Notes under the pieces: generated by a model
Databases searched by the model: none
Seen by the model: only the letters and a program-made list of their open reading frames with translations
What the model was told of the DNA's origin: nothing
Assembly: GCF_040958095.1 (NCBI RefSeq)
Contig: NC_091158.1
Location: forward strand, 32,640,303 to 32,704,302
Source: Procambarus clarkii
Lineage: Eukaryota > Arthropoda > Malacostraca > Decapoda > Cambaridae
Length of the DNA stretch: 64,000 nucleotides
Reading direction: 5' to 3'
Made by a program: the position numbers and the translations under genes
Part shown: piece after piece, positions 41,563 through 54,110 of the stretch
Layout: every line of letters starts with the position of its first letter
Numbering within the stretch: the stretch's first letter is position 1

Positions 41563-42438
41563 TTTTTTTTTTTTTTTTTTTTTATTATTTTCTACCACAA
41601 ACGTGGCCACACATTTACAATGCTAACCAGCATATATACAATTTCTTCTGTCCTCCATGGACAGGGTTAGAGAAATGTTAAACATAGAGTTCAAGGGTTT
41701 ATTGAACACTCAACCACAGAAGGTGATTCGGTGCTTTTAAAATGCTAAGCTAACCTACATACGTAAATACATAGATACACAGATTTACGTATGCCCTACA
41801 TAAAGTGTTTGATGTGACTTTTACAGTGTCATTAATGTACATTCACAAAGGTAAAATGTAATTCTGATCAGCTTCCATATATACTTTATACCCATACATA
41901 TACATACATATACACACACATGCATTCACATACATTTGTCTCATTTACTCTGACAGGGTGAGATAGCTGATATAGAAACTAGTGTGCAATTAAGCACTTA
42001 ATCACTGAAGGTGATGAAGGTGCTTTTACAAGCTCAGGTTATATAGTTACATCATATAACATTGAATAAATGATATATTGAATATAACATTGAATAAGTG
42101 ATATATTACATGGTCAATCTTGGATACAAGTCCAATATATCATCAAGTGTTCCAGTACTCATATAGTAACTACAGAGTTCAGCATACCTTAGCCCAGGAG
42201 GACGAAAGTCAGTCAGTATGGGACATTCTACAATATAATGTTCAAGAGAGTGCATGTTTTCTCTTTCACAAAGTTGACACATTGTGTACTCGACATTTGG
42301 GTTTTGAGAAAGCTGCCAGATACGTCTATTTACCAGGCGTATTCTGGCCACTATAACATCACATTGCCGGGTTCTTGTTCTATTAGTCCCATATGTGAAT
42401 GTCTCCTCACGATATCTATCATAATATTTAATGCTACA
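41563..42438 (-). mobile_element. LINE 3' fragment in the satellite, copy 1
   Basis: Minus-strand 5'-truncated LINE: its end is the T run at 41563-41583 (poly(A) on the minus strand), preceded by about 520 bp 3' UTR and the last 111 codons of ORF2. Flanked by TAGT (41559-41562 and 42439-42442). It shares substitutions with copies 2 and 3. Confidence 0.9.
42106..42438 (-). pseudogene. LINE ORF2 C-terminus, copy 1
   Basis: Open from the truncated 5' end to TAA at 42106-42108. The visible motifs are NRTRTRQCDVIVARIRL, RRIWQLSQNPN and the zinc knuckle CQLCERENMHSLEHYIVEC, ending LYPRLTM. This is the C-terminal domain that ends several RNase H-bearing LINE ORFs. Only the tail is present; overlapping + frames are shadows. 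Confidence 0.75.
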
Positions 42439-44391
42439 TAGTGTCTGGTCAATAGTGCCTGGTCAATTGTGCCTGGTCAGTAGTGTCTGGTCAGTAGTTG
42501 CTCAGTAGTGTCTGGTCAGTAGTTCCTGGTCAATAGTGTCTGGTCAGTAGTGTCTGGTCAGTAGTGTCTGGTCAATAGTGTCTGGTCAGTAGTGTCTGGT
42601 CAGTAGTGTCTGGTCAGTAGTGCCTGTTCAGTAGTGTCTGGTCAGTAGTGCCTGGTCAGTAGTGTCTGGTCAATAGTGTCTGGTCAGTACTGTCTGGTCA
42701 ATAGTGTCTGGTCAATAGTGTCTGGTCAATAGTGTCTGGTCAATAGTGTCTGGTCAATAGTGTCTGGTCAGTAGTGTCTGGTCAATAGTGTCTGGTCAGT
42801 AGTGCCTGGTCAGTAGTGTCTGGTCAGTAGTGTCTGGTCAGTAGTGTCTGGTCAGTAGTGTCTGGTCAGTAGTGTCTGGTCAGTAGTGTCTGGTCAGTAG
42901 TGCCTGGTCAGTAGTGTCTGGTCAGTAGTGCCTGGTCAGTAGTGTCTGGTCAATAGTGTCTGGTTAGTAGTGCCTGGTCAGTAGTGTCTGGTCAGTAGTG
43001 TCTGGTCAGTAGTGTCTGGTCAGTAGTGTCTGGTCAGTAGTGTCTGGTCAGTAGTGTCTGGTCAGTAGTGTCTGGTCAGTAGTGCCTGGTCAGTAGTGTC
43101 TGGTCAGTAGTGTCTGGTCAGTAGTGTCTGGTCAATAGTGTCTGGTCAATAGTGTCTGGTCAGTAGTGTCTGGTCAATAGTGTCTGGTCAATAGTGTCTG
43201 GTCAATAGTGTCTGGTCAGTAGTACCTGGTCAGTAGTGTCTGGCCAGTAGTGTCTGGTCAGTAGTGTCTGGTCAATAGTGTCTGGTCAGTAGTGCCTGGT
43301 CAGTAGTGTCTGGTCAGTAGTGCCTGGTCAGTAGTGTCTGGTCAGTAGTGTCTGGTCAGTAGTGTCTGGTCAGTAGTGTCTGGTCAATAGTGTCTGGTCA
43401 ATAGTGTCTGGTCAATAGTGTCTGGTCAGTAGTGTCTGGTCAGTAGTGTCTGGTCAATAGTGTCTGGTCAATAGTGTCTGGTCAGTAGTGCCTGGTTTGT
43501 AGTGTCTGGTCAGTAGTGTCTGGTCAGTAGTGCCTGGTCAGTAGTGTCTGGTCAGTAGTTGGTCAGTAGTGTCTAGTCAGTAGTGTCTGGTCAATAGTGC
43601 CTGGTCAATAGTGCCTGGTCAGTAGTGCCTGGTCAATAGTGTCTGGTCAGTAGTTGGTCAGTAGTGTCTGGTCAGTAGTGTCTGGTCAATAGTGCCTGGT
43701 CAATAGTGCCTGGTCAGTAGTGTCTGGTCAGTAGTGCCTGGTCAATAGTGTCTGGTCAGTAGTTGGTCAGTTGTGTCTGGTCAGTAGTGTCTGGTCAATA
43801 GTGCATGGTCAATAGTGCCTGGTCAGTAGTTGGTCAGTAGTGTCTGGTCAGTAGTGCCTGGTCAATAGTGTCTGGTCAGTAGTGTCTGGTCAATAGTGCC
43901 TGGTCAATAGTGCCAGGTCAATAGTGCCTGGTCAGTAGTGTCTGGTCAGTAGTGTCTGGTCAATAGTGTCTGGTCTATAGTGCCTGGTCAATAGTGCCTG
44001 GTCAGTAGTGTCTGGTCAATAGTGCCTGGTCAGTAGTGTCTGGTCAGTAGTGTCTGGTCAATAGTGCCTGGTCAGTAGTGCCTGGTCAATAGTGCCTGGT
44101 TAATAGTGCCTGGTCATAGTGTCTGGTCAGTAGTGTCTGGTAAGTAGTGTCTGGTCAGTAGTGTCTGGTCAATAGTGCCTGGTCAATAGTGCCTGGTCAA
44201 TAGTGTCTGGTCAGTAGTGTCTGGTCAGTAGTGTCTGGTCAGTAGTGTCTGGTCAATAGTGCCTGGTCAATAGTGCCTGGTCAGTAGTGTCTGGTCAGTA
44301 GTTGGTCAGTAGTGTCTAGTCAGTAGTGTCTGGTCAGTAGTTGGTCAGTAGTGTCTGGTCAGTAGTTGGTCAGTAGTGTCTGGTCAGTAGT

Positions 44392-45267
44392 TTTTTTTTT
44401 TTTTTTTTTTTTATTATTTTCTACCACAAACGTGGCCACACATTTACAATGCTAACCAGCATATATACAATTTCTTCTGTCCTCCATGGACAGGGTTAGA
44501 GAAATGTTAAACATAGAGTTCAAGGGTTTATTGAACACTCAACCACAGAAGGTGATTCGGTGCTTTTAAAATGCTAAGCTAACCTACATACGTAAATACA
44601 TAGATACACAGATTTACGTATGCCCTACATAAAGTGTTTGATGTGACTTTTACAGTGTCATTAATGTACATTCACAAAGGTAAAATGTAATTCTGATCAG
44701 CTTCCATATATACTTTATACCCATACATATACATACATATACACACACATGCATTCACATACATTTGTCTCATTTACTCTGACAGGGTGAGATAGCTGAT
44801 ATAGAAACTAGTGTGCAATTAAGCACTTAATCACTGAAGGTGATGAAGGTGCTTTTACAAGCTCAGGTTATATAGTTACATCATATAACATTGAATAAAT
44901 GATATATTGAATATAACATTGAATAAGTGATATATTACATGGTCAATCTTGGATACAAGTCCAATATATCATCAAGTGTTCCAGTACTCATATAGTAACT
45001 ACAGAGTTCAGCATACCTTAGCCCAGGAGGACGAAAGTCAGTCAGTATGGGACATTCTACAATATAATGTTCAAGAGAGTGCATGTTTTCTCTTTCACAA
45101 AGTTGACACATTGTGTACTCGACATTTGGGTTTTGAGAAAGCTGCCAGATACGTCTATTTACCAGGCGTATTCTGGCCACTATAACATCACATTGCCGGG
45201 TTCTTGTTCTATTAGTCCCATATGTGAATGTCTCCTCACGATATCTATCATAATATTTAATGCTACA
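44392..45267 (-). mobile_element. LINE 3' fragment in the satellite, copy 2
   Basis: 876 bp, by eye identical to copy 1 apart from the T-run, with the same TAGT and the same flanking satellite variants. Confidence 0.9.
44935..45267 (-). pseudogene. LINE ORF2 C-terminus, copy 2
   Basis: Same product as copy 1 with no residue change seen over the last 81 codons. Confidence 0.75.
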
Positions 45268-47473
45268 TAGTGTCTGGTCAATAGTGCCTGGTCAATTGTG
45301 CCTGGTCAGTAGTGTCTGGTCAGTAGTTGCTCAGTAGTGTCTGGTCAGTAGTTCCTGGTCAATAGTGTCTGGTCAGTAGTGTCTGGTCAGTAGTGTCTGG
45401 TCAATAGTGTCTGGTCAGTAGTGTCTGGTCAGTAGTGTCTGGTCAGTAGTGCCTGTTCAGTAGTGTCTGGTCAGTAGTGCCTGGTCAGTAGTGTCTGGTC
45501 AATAGTGTCTGGTCAGTACTGTCTGGTCAATAGTGTCTGGTCAATAGTGTCTGGTCAATAGTGTCTGGTCAATAGTGTCTGGTCAATAGTGTCTGGTCAG
45601 TAGTGTCTGGTCAATAGTGTCTGGTCAGTAGTGCCTGGTCAGTAGTGTCTGGTCAGTAGTGTCTGGTCAGTAGTGTCTGGTCAGTAGTGTCTGGTCAGTA
45701 GTGTCTGGTCAGTAGTGTCTGGTCAGTAGTGTCTGGTCAGTAGTGCCTGGTCAGTAGTGTCTGGTCAGTAGTGCCTGGTCAGTAGTGTCTGGTCAATAGT
45801 GTCTGGTTAGTAGTGCCTGGTCAGTAGTGTCTGGTCAGTAGTGTCTGGTCAGTAGTGTCTGGTCAGTAGTGTCTGGTCAGTAGTGTCTGGTCAGTAGTGT
45901 CTGGTCAGTAGTGTCTGGTCAGTAGTGCCTGGTCAGTAGTGTCTGGTCAGTAGTGTCTGGTCAGTAGTGTCTGGTCAATAGTGTCTGGTCAATAGTGTCT
46001 GGTCAGTAGTGTCTGGTCAATAGTGTCTGGTCAATAGTGTCTGGTCAATAGTGTCTGGTCAGTAGTACCTGGTCAGTAGTGTCTGGCCAGTAGTGTCTGG
46101 TCAGTAGTGTCTGGTCAATAGTGTCTGGTCAGTAGTGCCTGGTCAGTAGTGTCTGGTCAGTAGTGCCTGGTCAGTAGTGTCTGGTCAGTAGTGTCTGGTC
46201 AGTAGTGTCTGGTCAGTAGTGTCTGGTCAATAGTGTCTGGTCAGTAGTGTCTGGTCAATAGTGTCTGGTCAATAGTGTCTGGTCAATAGTGTCTGGTCAG
46301 TAGTACCTGGTCAGTAGTGTCTGGCCAGTAGTGTCTGGTCAGTAGTGTCTGGTCAATAGTGTCTGGTCAGTAGTGCCTGGTCAGTAGTGTCTGGTCAGTA
46401 GTGCCTGGTCAGTAGTGTCTGGTCAGTAGTGTCTGGTCAGTAGTGTCTGGTCAGTAGTGTCTGGTCAATAGTGTCTGGTCAATAGTGTCTGGTCAATAGT
46501 GTCTGGTCAGTAGTGTCTGGTCAGTAGTGTCTGGTCAATAGTGTCTGGTCAATAGTGTCTGGTCAGTAGTGCCTGGTTTGTAGTGTCTGGTCAGTAGTGT
46601 CTGGTCAGTAGTGCCTGGTCAGTAGTGTCTGGTCAGTAGTTGGTCAGTAGTGTCTAGTCAGTAGTGTCTGGTCAATAGTGCCTGGTCAATAGTGCCTGGT
46701 CAGTAGTGCCTGGTCAATAGTGTCTGGTCAGTAGTTGGTCAGTAGTGTCTGGTCAGTAGTGTCTGGTCAATAGTGCCTGGTCAATAGTGCCTGGTCAGTA
46801 GTGTCTGGTCAGTAGTGCCTGGTCAATAGTGTCTGGTCAGTAGTTGGTCAGTTGTGTCTGGTCAGTAGTGTCTGGTCAATAGTGCATGGTCAATAGTGCC
46901 TGGTCAGTAGTTGGTCAGTAGTGTCTGGTCAGTAGTGCCTGGTCAATAGTGTCTGGTCAGTAGTGTCTGGTCAATAGTGCCTGGTCAATAGTGCCAGGTC
47001 AATAGTGCCTGGTCAGTAGTGTCTGGTCAGTAGTGTCTGGTCAATAGTGTCTGGTCTATAGTGCCTGGTCAATAGTGCCTGGTCAGTAGTGTCTGGTCAA
47101 TAGTGCCTGGTCAGTAGTGTCTGGTCAGTAGTGTCTGGTCAATAGTGCCTGGTCAGTAGTGCCTGGTCAATAGTGCCTGGTTAATAGTGCCTGGTCAATA
47201 GTGTCTGGTCAGTAGTGTCTGGTAAGTAGTGTCTGGTCAGTAGTGTCTGGTCAATAGTGCCTGGTCAATAGTGCCTGGTCAATAGTGTCTGGTCAGTAGT
47301 GTCTGGTCAGTAGTGTCTGGTCAGTAGTGTCTGGTCAATAGTGCCTGGTCAATAGTGCCTGGTCAGTAGTGTCTGGTCAGTAGTTGGTCAGTAGTGTCTA
47401 GTCAGTAGTGTCTGGTCAGTAGTTGGTCAGTAGTGTCTGGTCAGTAGTTGGTCAGTAGTGTCTGGTCAGTAGT

Positions 47474-48350
47474 TTTTTTTTTTTTTTTTTTTTTTATTAT
47501 TTTCTACCACAAACGTGGCCACACATTTACAATGCTAACCAGCATATATACAATTTCTTCTGTCCTCCATGGACAGGGTTAGAGAAATGTTAAACATAGA
47601 GTTCAAGGGTTTATTGAACACTCAACCACAGAAGGTGATTCGGTGCTTTTAAAATGCTAAGCTAACCTACATACGTAAATACATAGATACACAGATTTAC
47701 GTATGCCCTACATAAAGTGTTTGATGTGACTTTTACAGTGTCATTAATGTACATTCACAAAGGTAAAATGTAATTCTGATCAGCTTCCATATATACTTTA
47801 TACCCATACATATACATACATATACACACACATGCATTCACATACATTTGTCTCATTTACTCTGACAGGGTGAGATAGCTGATATAGAAACTAGTGTGCA
47901 ATTAAGCACTTAATCACTGAAGGTGATGAAGGTGCTTTTACAAGCTCAGGTTATATAGTTACATCATATAACATTGAATAAATGATATATTGAATATAAC
48001 ATTGAATAAGTGATATATTACATGGTCAATCTTGGATACAAGTCCAATATATCATCAAGTGTTCCAGTACTCATATAGTAACTACAGAGTTCAGCATACC
48101 TTAGCCCAGGAGGACGAAAGTCAGTCAGTATGGGACATTCTACAATATAATGTTCAAGAGAGTGCATGTTTTCTCTTTCACAAAGTTGACACATTGTGTA
48201 CTCGACATTTGGGTTTTGAGAAAGCTGCCAGATACGTCTATTTACCAGGCGTATTCTGGCCACTATAACATCACATTGCCGGGTTCTTGTTCTATTAGTC
48301 CCATATGTGAATGTCTCCTCACGATATCTATCATAATATTTAATGCTACA
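47474..48350 (-). mobile_element. LINE 3' fragment in the satellite, copy 3
   Basis: 877 bp, same subgroup as copies 1 and 2, same TAGT context (47470-47473 and 48351-48354). Confidence 0.9.
48018..48350 (-). pseudogene. LINE ORF2 C-terminus, copy 3
   Basis: Same product as copies 1 and 2. Confidence 0.75.
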
Positions 48351-51300
48351 TAGTGTCTGGTCAATAGTGCCTGGTCAATTGTGCCTGGTCAGTAGTGTCT
48401 GGTCAGTAGTTGCTCAGTAGTGTCTGGTCAGTAGTTCCTGGTCAATAGTGTCTGGTCAGTAGTGTCTGGTCAGTAGTGTCTGGTCAATAGTGTCTGGTCA
48501 GTAGTGTCTGGTCAGTAGTGTCTGGTCAGTAGTGCCTGTTCAGTAGTGTCTGGTCAGTAGTGCCTGGTCAGTAGTGTCTGGTCAATAGTGTCTGGTCAGT
48601 ACTGTCTGGTCAATAGTGTCTGGTCAATAGTGTCTGGTCAATAGTGTCTGGTCAATAGTGTCTGGTCAATAGTGTCTGGTCAGTAGTGTCTGGTCAATAG
48701 TGTCTGGTCAGTAGTGCCTGGTCAGTAGTGTCTGGTCAGTAGTGTCTGGTCAGTAGTGTCTGGTCAGTAGTGTCTGGTCAGTAGTGTCTGGTCAGTAGTG
48801 TCTGGTCAGTAGTGTCTGGTCAGTAGTGCCTGGTCAGTAGTGTCTGGTCAGTAGTGCCTGGTCAGTAGTGTCTGGTCAATAGTGTCTGGTTAGTAGTGCC
48901 TGGTCAGTAGTGTCTGGTCAGTAGTGTCTGGTCAGTAGTGTCTGGTCAGTAGTGTCTGGTCAGTAGTGTCTGGTCAGTAGTGTCTGGTCAGTAGTGTCTG
49001 GTCAGTAGTGCCTGGTCAGTAGTGTCTGGTCAGTAGTGTCTGGTCAGTAGTGTCTGGTCAATAGTGTCTGGTCAATAGTGTCTGGTCAGTAGTGTCTGGT
49101 CAATAGTGTCTGGTCAATAGTGTCTGGTCAATAGTGTCTGGTCAGTAGTACCTGGTCAGTAGTGTCTGGCCAGTAGTGTCTGGTCAGTAGTGTCTGGTCA
49201 ATAGTGTCTGGTCAGTAGTGCCTGGTCAGTAGTGTCTGGTCAGTAGTGCCTGGTCAGTAGTGTCTGGTCAGTAGTGTCTGGTCAGTAGTGTCTGGTCAGT
49301 AGTGTCTGGTCAATAGTGTCTGGTCAATAGTGTCTGGTCAATAGTGTCTGGTCAGTAGTGTCTGGTCAGTAGTGTCTGGTCAATAGTGTCTGGTCAATAG
49401 TGTCTGGTCAGTAGTGCCTGGTTTGTAGTGTCTGGTCAGTAGTGTCTGGTCAGTAGTGCCTGGTCAGTAGTGTCTGGTCAGTAGTTGGTCAGTAGTGTCT
49501 AGTCAGTAGTGTCTGGTCAATAGTGCCTGGTCAATAGTGCCTGGTCAGTAGTGCCTGGTCAATAGTGTCTGGTCAGTAGTTGGTCAGTAGTGTCTGGTCA
49601 GTAGTGTCTGGTCAATAGTGCCTGGTCAATAGTGCCTGGTCAGTAGTGTCTGGTCAGTAGTGCCTGGTCAATAGTGTCTGGTCAGTAGTTGGTCAGTTGT
49701 GTCTGGTCAGTAGTGTCTGGTCAATAGTGCATGGTCAATAGTGCCTGGTCAGTAGTTGGTCAGTAGTGTCTGGTCAGTAGTGCCTGGTCAATAGTGTCTG
49801 GTCAGTAGTGTCTGGTCAATAGTGCCTGGTCAATAGTGCCAGGTCAATAGTGCCTGGTCAGTAGTGTCTGGTCAGTAGTGTCTGGTCAATAGTGTCTGGT
49901 CTATAGTGCCTGGTCAATAGTGCCTGGTCAGTAGTGTCTGGTCAATAGTGCCTGGTCAGTAGTGTCTGGTCAGTAGTGTCTGGTCAATAGTGCCTGGTCA
50001 GTAGTGCCTGGTCAATAGTGCCTGGTCAATAGTGCCTGGTCAATAGTGTCTGGTCAGTAGTGTCTGGTAAGTAGTGTCTGGTCAGTAGTGTCTGGTCAAT
50101 AGTGCCTGGTCAATAGTGCCTGGTCAATAGTGTCTGGTCAGTAGTGTCTGGTCAGTAGTGTCTGGTCAGTAGTGTCTGGTCAATAGTGCCTGGTCAATAG
50201 TGCCTGGTCAGTAGTGTCTGGTCAGTAGTTGGTCAGTAGTGTCTAGTCAGTAGTGTCTGGTCAGTAGTTGGTCAGTAGTGTCTGGTCAGTAGTTGGTCAG
50301 TAGTGTCTGGTCAGTAGTGCCTGGTCAAAAGTGTCTGGTCAGTAGTGTCTGGTCAATAGTGTCTGGTCAATAGTGTCTGGTCAATAGTGTCTGGTCAATA
50401 GTGTCTGGTCAGTAGTGTCTGGTCAATAGTGTCTGGCCAATAGTGTCTGGTCAATAGTGTCTGGTCAGTAGTGTCTGGTCAATAGTGCCTGGTCAGTAGT
50501 GCCAGGTCAATAGTGTCTGGTCAGTAGTGTCTGGTCAGTAGTGTCTGGTCAGTAGTGCCTGGTCAATAGTGCCTGGTCAATAGTGCCTGGTCAGTAGTGC
50601 CTGGTCAGTAGTGTCTGGTCAGTAGTGCCTGGTCAATAGTGCCTGGTCAATAGTGCCTGGTCAATAGTGCCTGGTCAGTAGTGTCTGGTCAGTAGTGTCT
50701 GGTCAGTAGTGCCTGGTCAATAGTATCTGGTCAGTAGTGTCTGGTCAGTAGTGTCTGGTCAATAGTGTCTGGTCAGTAGTGCCTGGTCAGTAGTGTCTGG
50801 TCAATAGTGTCTGGTCAGTAGTGCCTGGTCAATAGTGCCTGGTCAATAGTGCCTGGTCAATAGTGCCTGGTCAATAGTGCCTGGTCAATAGTGCCTGGTC
50901 AGTAGTGTCTGGTCAGTAGTGCCTGGTCAATAGTGCCTGGTCAATAGTGTCTGGTCAATAGTGCCTGGTCAGTAGTGTCTGGTCAATAGTGTCTGGTCAA
51001 TAGTGCCTGGTCAGTAGTGTCTGGTCAGTAGTGTCTGGTCAATAGTGCCTGGTCAGTAGTGTCTGGTCAGTAGTGTCTGGTCAATAGTGCCTGGTCAGTA
51101 GTGTCTGGTCAATAGTGCCTGGTCAATAGTGCCTATTCAATAGTGCCTGGTCAATAGTGCCTGGTCAGTAGTCTCTGGTCAGTAGTGTTTGGTCAATAGT
51201 GCCTGGTCAGTAGTGTCTGGTCAGTAGAGTCTGGTCAGTAGTGTCTGGTCAGTAGAGCCTGGTCAATAGTGTCTGGTCAGTAGTGTCTGGTCAGTAGTGT

Positions 51301-53224
51301 CTGGTCAGTAGTGTCTGGTCAATAGTGCCTGGTCAGTAGTGTCTGGTCAGTAGAGTCTGGTCAGTAGTGTCTGGTCAGTAGAGCCTGGTCAATAGTGTCT
51401 GGTCAGTAGTGTCTGGTCAGTAGTGTCTGGTCAGTAGTGTCTGGTCAATAGTGCCTGGTCAATTGTGCTTGGTCAGTAGTGTCTGGTCAGTAGTTGCTCA
51501 GTAGTGTCTGGTCAGTAGTGCCTGGTCAATAGTGTCTGGTCAGTAGTGTCTGGTCAGTAGTGCCTGTTCAGAAGTGTCTGGTCAGTAGGGCCTGGTCAGT
51601 AGTGTCTGGTCAATAGTGTCTGGTCAGTACTGTCTGGTCAATAGTGTCTGGTCAATTGTGTCTGGTCAATAGTGTCTGGTCAATAGTGTCTGGTCAATAG
51701 TGTCTGGTCAGTAGTGTCTGGTCAATAGTGTCTGGTCAATAGTGTCTGGTCAGTAGTGCCTGGTCAGTAGTGTCTGGTCAGTAGTGTCTGGTCAGTAGTG
51801 TCTGGTCAGTAGTGTCTGGTCAGTAGTGTCTGGTCAGTAGTGTCTGGTCAGTAGTGTCTGGTCAGTAGTGCCTGGTCAATAGTGTCTGGTCAATAGTGTC
51901 TGGTCAGTAGTGTCTGGTCAGTAGTGTCTGGTCAATAGTGTCTGGTCAATAGTGTCTGGTCAGTAGTGTCTGGTCAATAGTGTCTGGTCAATAGTGTCTG
52001 GTCAGTAGTGCCTGGTCAGTAGTGTCTGGTCAGTAGTGTCTGGTCAGTAGTGTCTGGTCAATAGTGTCTGGTCAGTAGTGCCTGGTCAGTAGTGTCTGGT
52101 CAGTAGTGCCTGGTCAGTAGTGTCTGGTCAGTAGTGTCTGGTCAGTAGTGTTTGGTCAGTAGTGTCTGGTCAGTAGTGTCTGGTCAATAGTGTCTGGTCA
52201 ATAGTGTCTGGTCAATAGTGTCTGGTCAGTAGTGTCTGGTGAATAGTGTCTGGTCAATAGTGTCTGGTCAGTAGTGCCTGGTCAGTAGTGTCTGGTCAGT
52301 AGTGCCTGGTCAATAGTGTCTGGTCAGTAGTGTCTGGTCAATAGTGTCTGGTCAATAGTGTCTGGTCAATAGTGTCTGGTCAGTAGTGTCTGGTCAATAG
52401 TGTCTGGTCAATATTGTCTGGTCAGTAGTGCCTGGTCAGTAGTGTCTGGTCAGTAGTGTCTGGTCAGTAGTGTCTGGTCAGTAGTGCCTGGTCAGTAGTG
52501 TCTGGTCAGTAGTGTCTGGTCAGTAGTGTCTGGTCAGTAGTGCCTGGTCAATAGTGCCTGGTCAATAGTGCCTGGTCAGTAGTGTCTGGTCAGTAGTGTC
52601 TGGTCAATAGTCCCTGGTCAGTAGTGCCTGGTCAATAGTGCCTGGTCAATAGTGCCTGGGCAATAGTGCCTGGTCAGTAGTGTCTGGTCAGTAGTGTCTG
52701 GTCAATAGTGCCTGGTCAGTAGTGTCTGGTCAGTAGTGTCTGGTCAATAGTGCCTGGTCAGTAGTGTCTGGTCAATAGTTCCTGGTCAATAGTGCCTGGT
52801 CAATAGTGCCTGGTCAGTAGTGTCTGGTCAGTAGTGTCTGGTCAATAGTGCCTGGTCAGTAGTGTCTGGTCAGTAGAGTCTGGTCAGTAGTGTCTGGTCA
52901 ATAGTGCCTGGTCAGTAGTGTCTGGTCAGTAGTGCCTGGTCAATAGTGCCTGGTCAGTAGTGTCTGGTCAGTAGTGTCTGGTCAATAGTGCCTGGTCAGT
53001 AGTGTCTGGTCAGTAGAGTCTGGTCAGTAGTGTCTGGTCAATAGTGCCTGGTCAGTAGTGTCTGGTCAATAGTGCCTGGTCAATAGTGTCTGGTCAGTAG
53101 TGTCTGGTCAGTAGTGTCTGGTCAATAGTGCCTGGTCAGTAGTGTCTGGTCAATAGTGTCTGGTCAGTAGTGCCTGGTCAATAGTGTCTGGTCAGTAGTG
53201 TCTGGTCAGTAGTGTCTGGTCAGT

Positions 53225-53227
<3 letters not shown>

Positions 53228-53257
<30 letters not shown>

Positions 53258-54110
53258 TATTTTCTACCACAAACGTGGCCACACATTTACAATGCTAACC
53301 AGCATATATACATTTTCTTCTGTCCTCCATGGACAGGGTTAGAGAAATGTTAAACATAGAGTTCAAGGGTTTATTGAACACTCAACCACAGAAGGTGATT
53401 CGGTGCTTTTAAAATGCTAAGCTAACCTACATACGTAAATACATAGATACACAGATTTACGTATGCCCTACATAAAGTGTTTGATGTGACTTTTACAGTG
53501 TCATTAATGTACATTCACAAAGGTGAAATGTAATTCTGATCAGCTTCCATATATACTTTATACCCATACATATACATACATATACACACACATGCATTCA
53601 CATACATCTGTCTCATTTACTCTGACAGGGTGAGATAGCTGATAAAGAAACTAGTGTGCAATTAAGCACTTAATCACTGAAGGTGATGAAGGTGCTTTTA
53701 CAAGCTCAGGTTATATAGTTGCATCATATAACATTGAATAAATGATATATTGAATATAACATTGAATAAGTGATATATTACATGGTCAATCTTGGATAGA
53801 AGTCCAATATATCATCAAGTGTTCCAGTACTCATATAGTAACTACAGAGTTCAGCATACCTTAGCCCAGGACGACGAAAGTCAGTCAGTATGGGACATTC
53901 TACAATATAATGTTCAAGAGAGTGCATGTTTTCTCTTTCACAAAGTTGACACATTGTGTACTCGACATTTGGGTTTTGAGAAAGCTGCCAGATACGTCTA
54001 TATCCCAGGCGTATTCTGGCCACTATAACATCACATTGCCGGGTTCTTGTTCTATTAGTCACATATGTGAATGTCTCCTCACGATATCTATCATAATATT
54101 TAATGCTACA
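53228..54110 (-). mobile_element. LINE 3' fragment in the satellite, copy 4
   Basis: 883 bp with a longer T run. It shares with copy 5 several substitutions absent from copies 1-3 (GGTGAAATG near 53523, CATCTGTC near 53604, GATAAAGAAAC near 53642, TATCCCAGG near 54001), forming a second subgroup. Confidence 0.9.
53778..54110 (-). pseudogene. LINE ORF2 C-terminus, copy 4
   Basis: Reads ARIRLGYRRIWQL where copies 1-3 read ARIRLVNRRIWQL; the GY form fits the family pattern better, so copies 1-3 carry derived changes. Private changes: FRRPG in place of FRPPG and a terminal FYPRLTM. Confidence 0.75.

Noticed and set aside
42120..42441. Plus-strand frames repeated in each satellite LINE copy (78 and 67 codons)
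   Set aside because: Antisense shadows of the LINE C-terminal knuckle domain on the minus strand.
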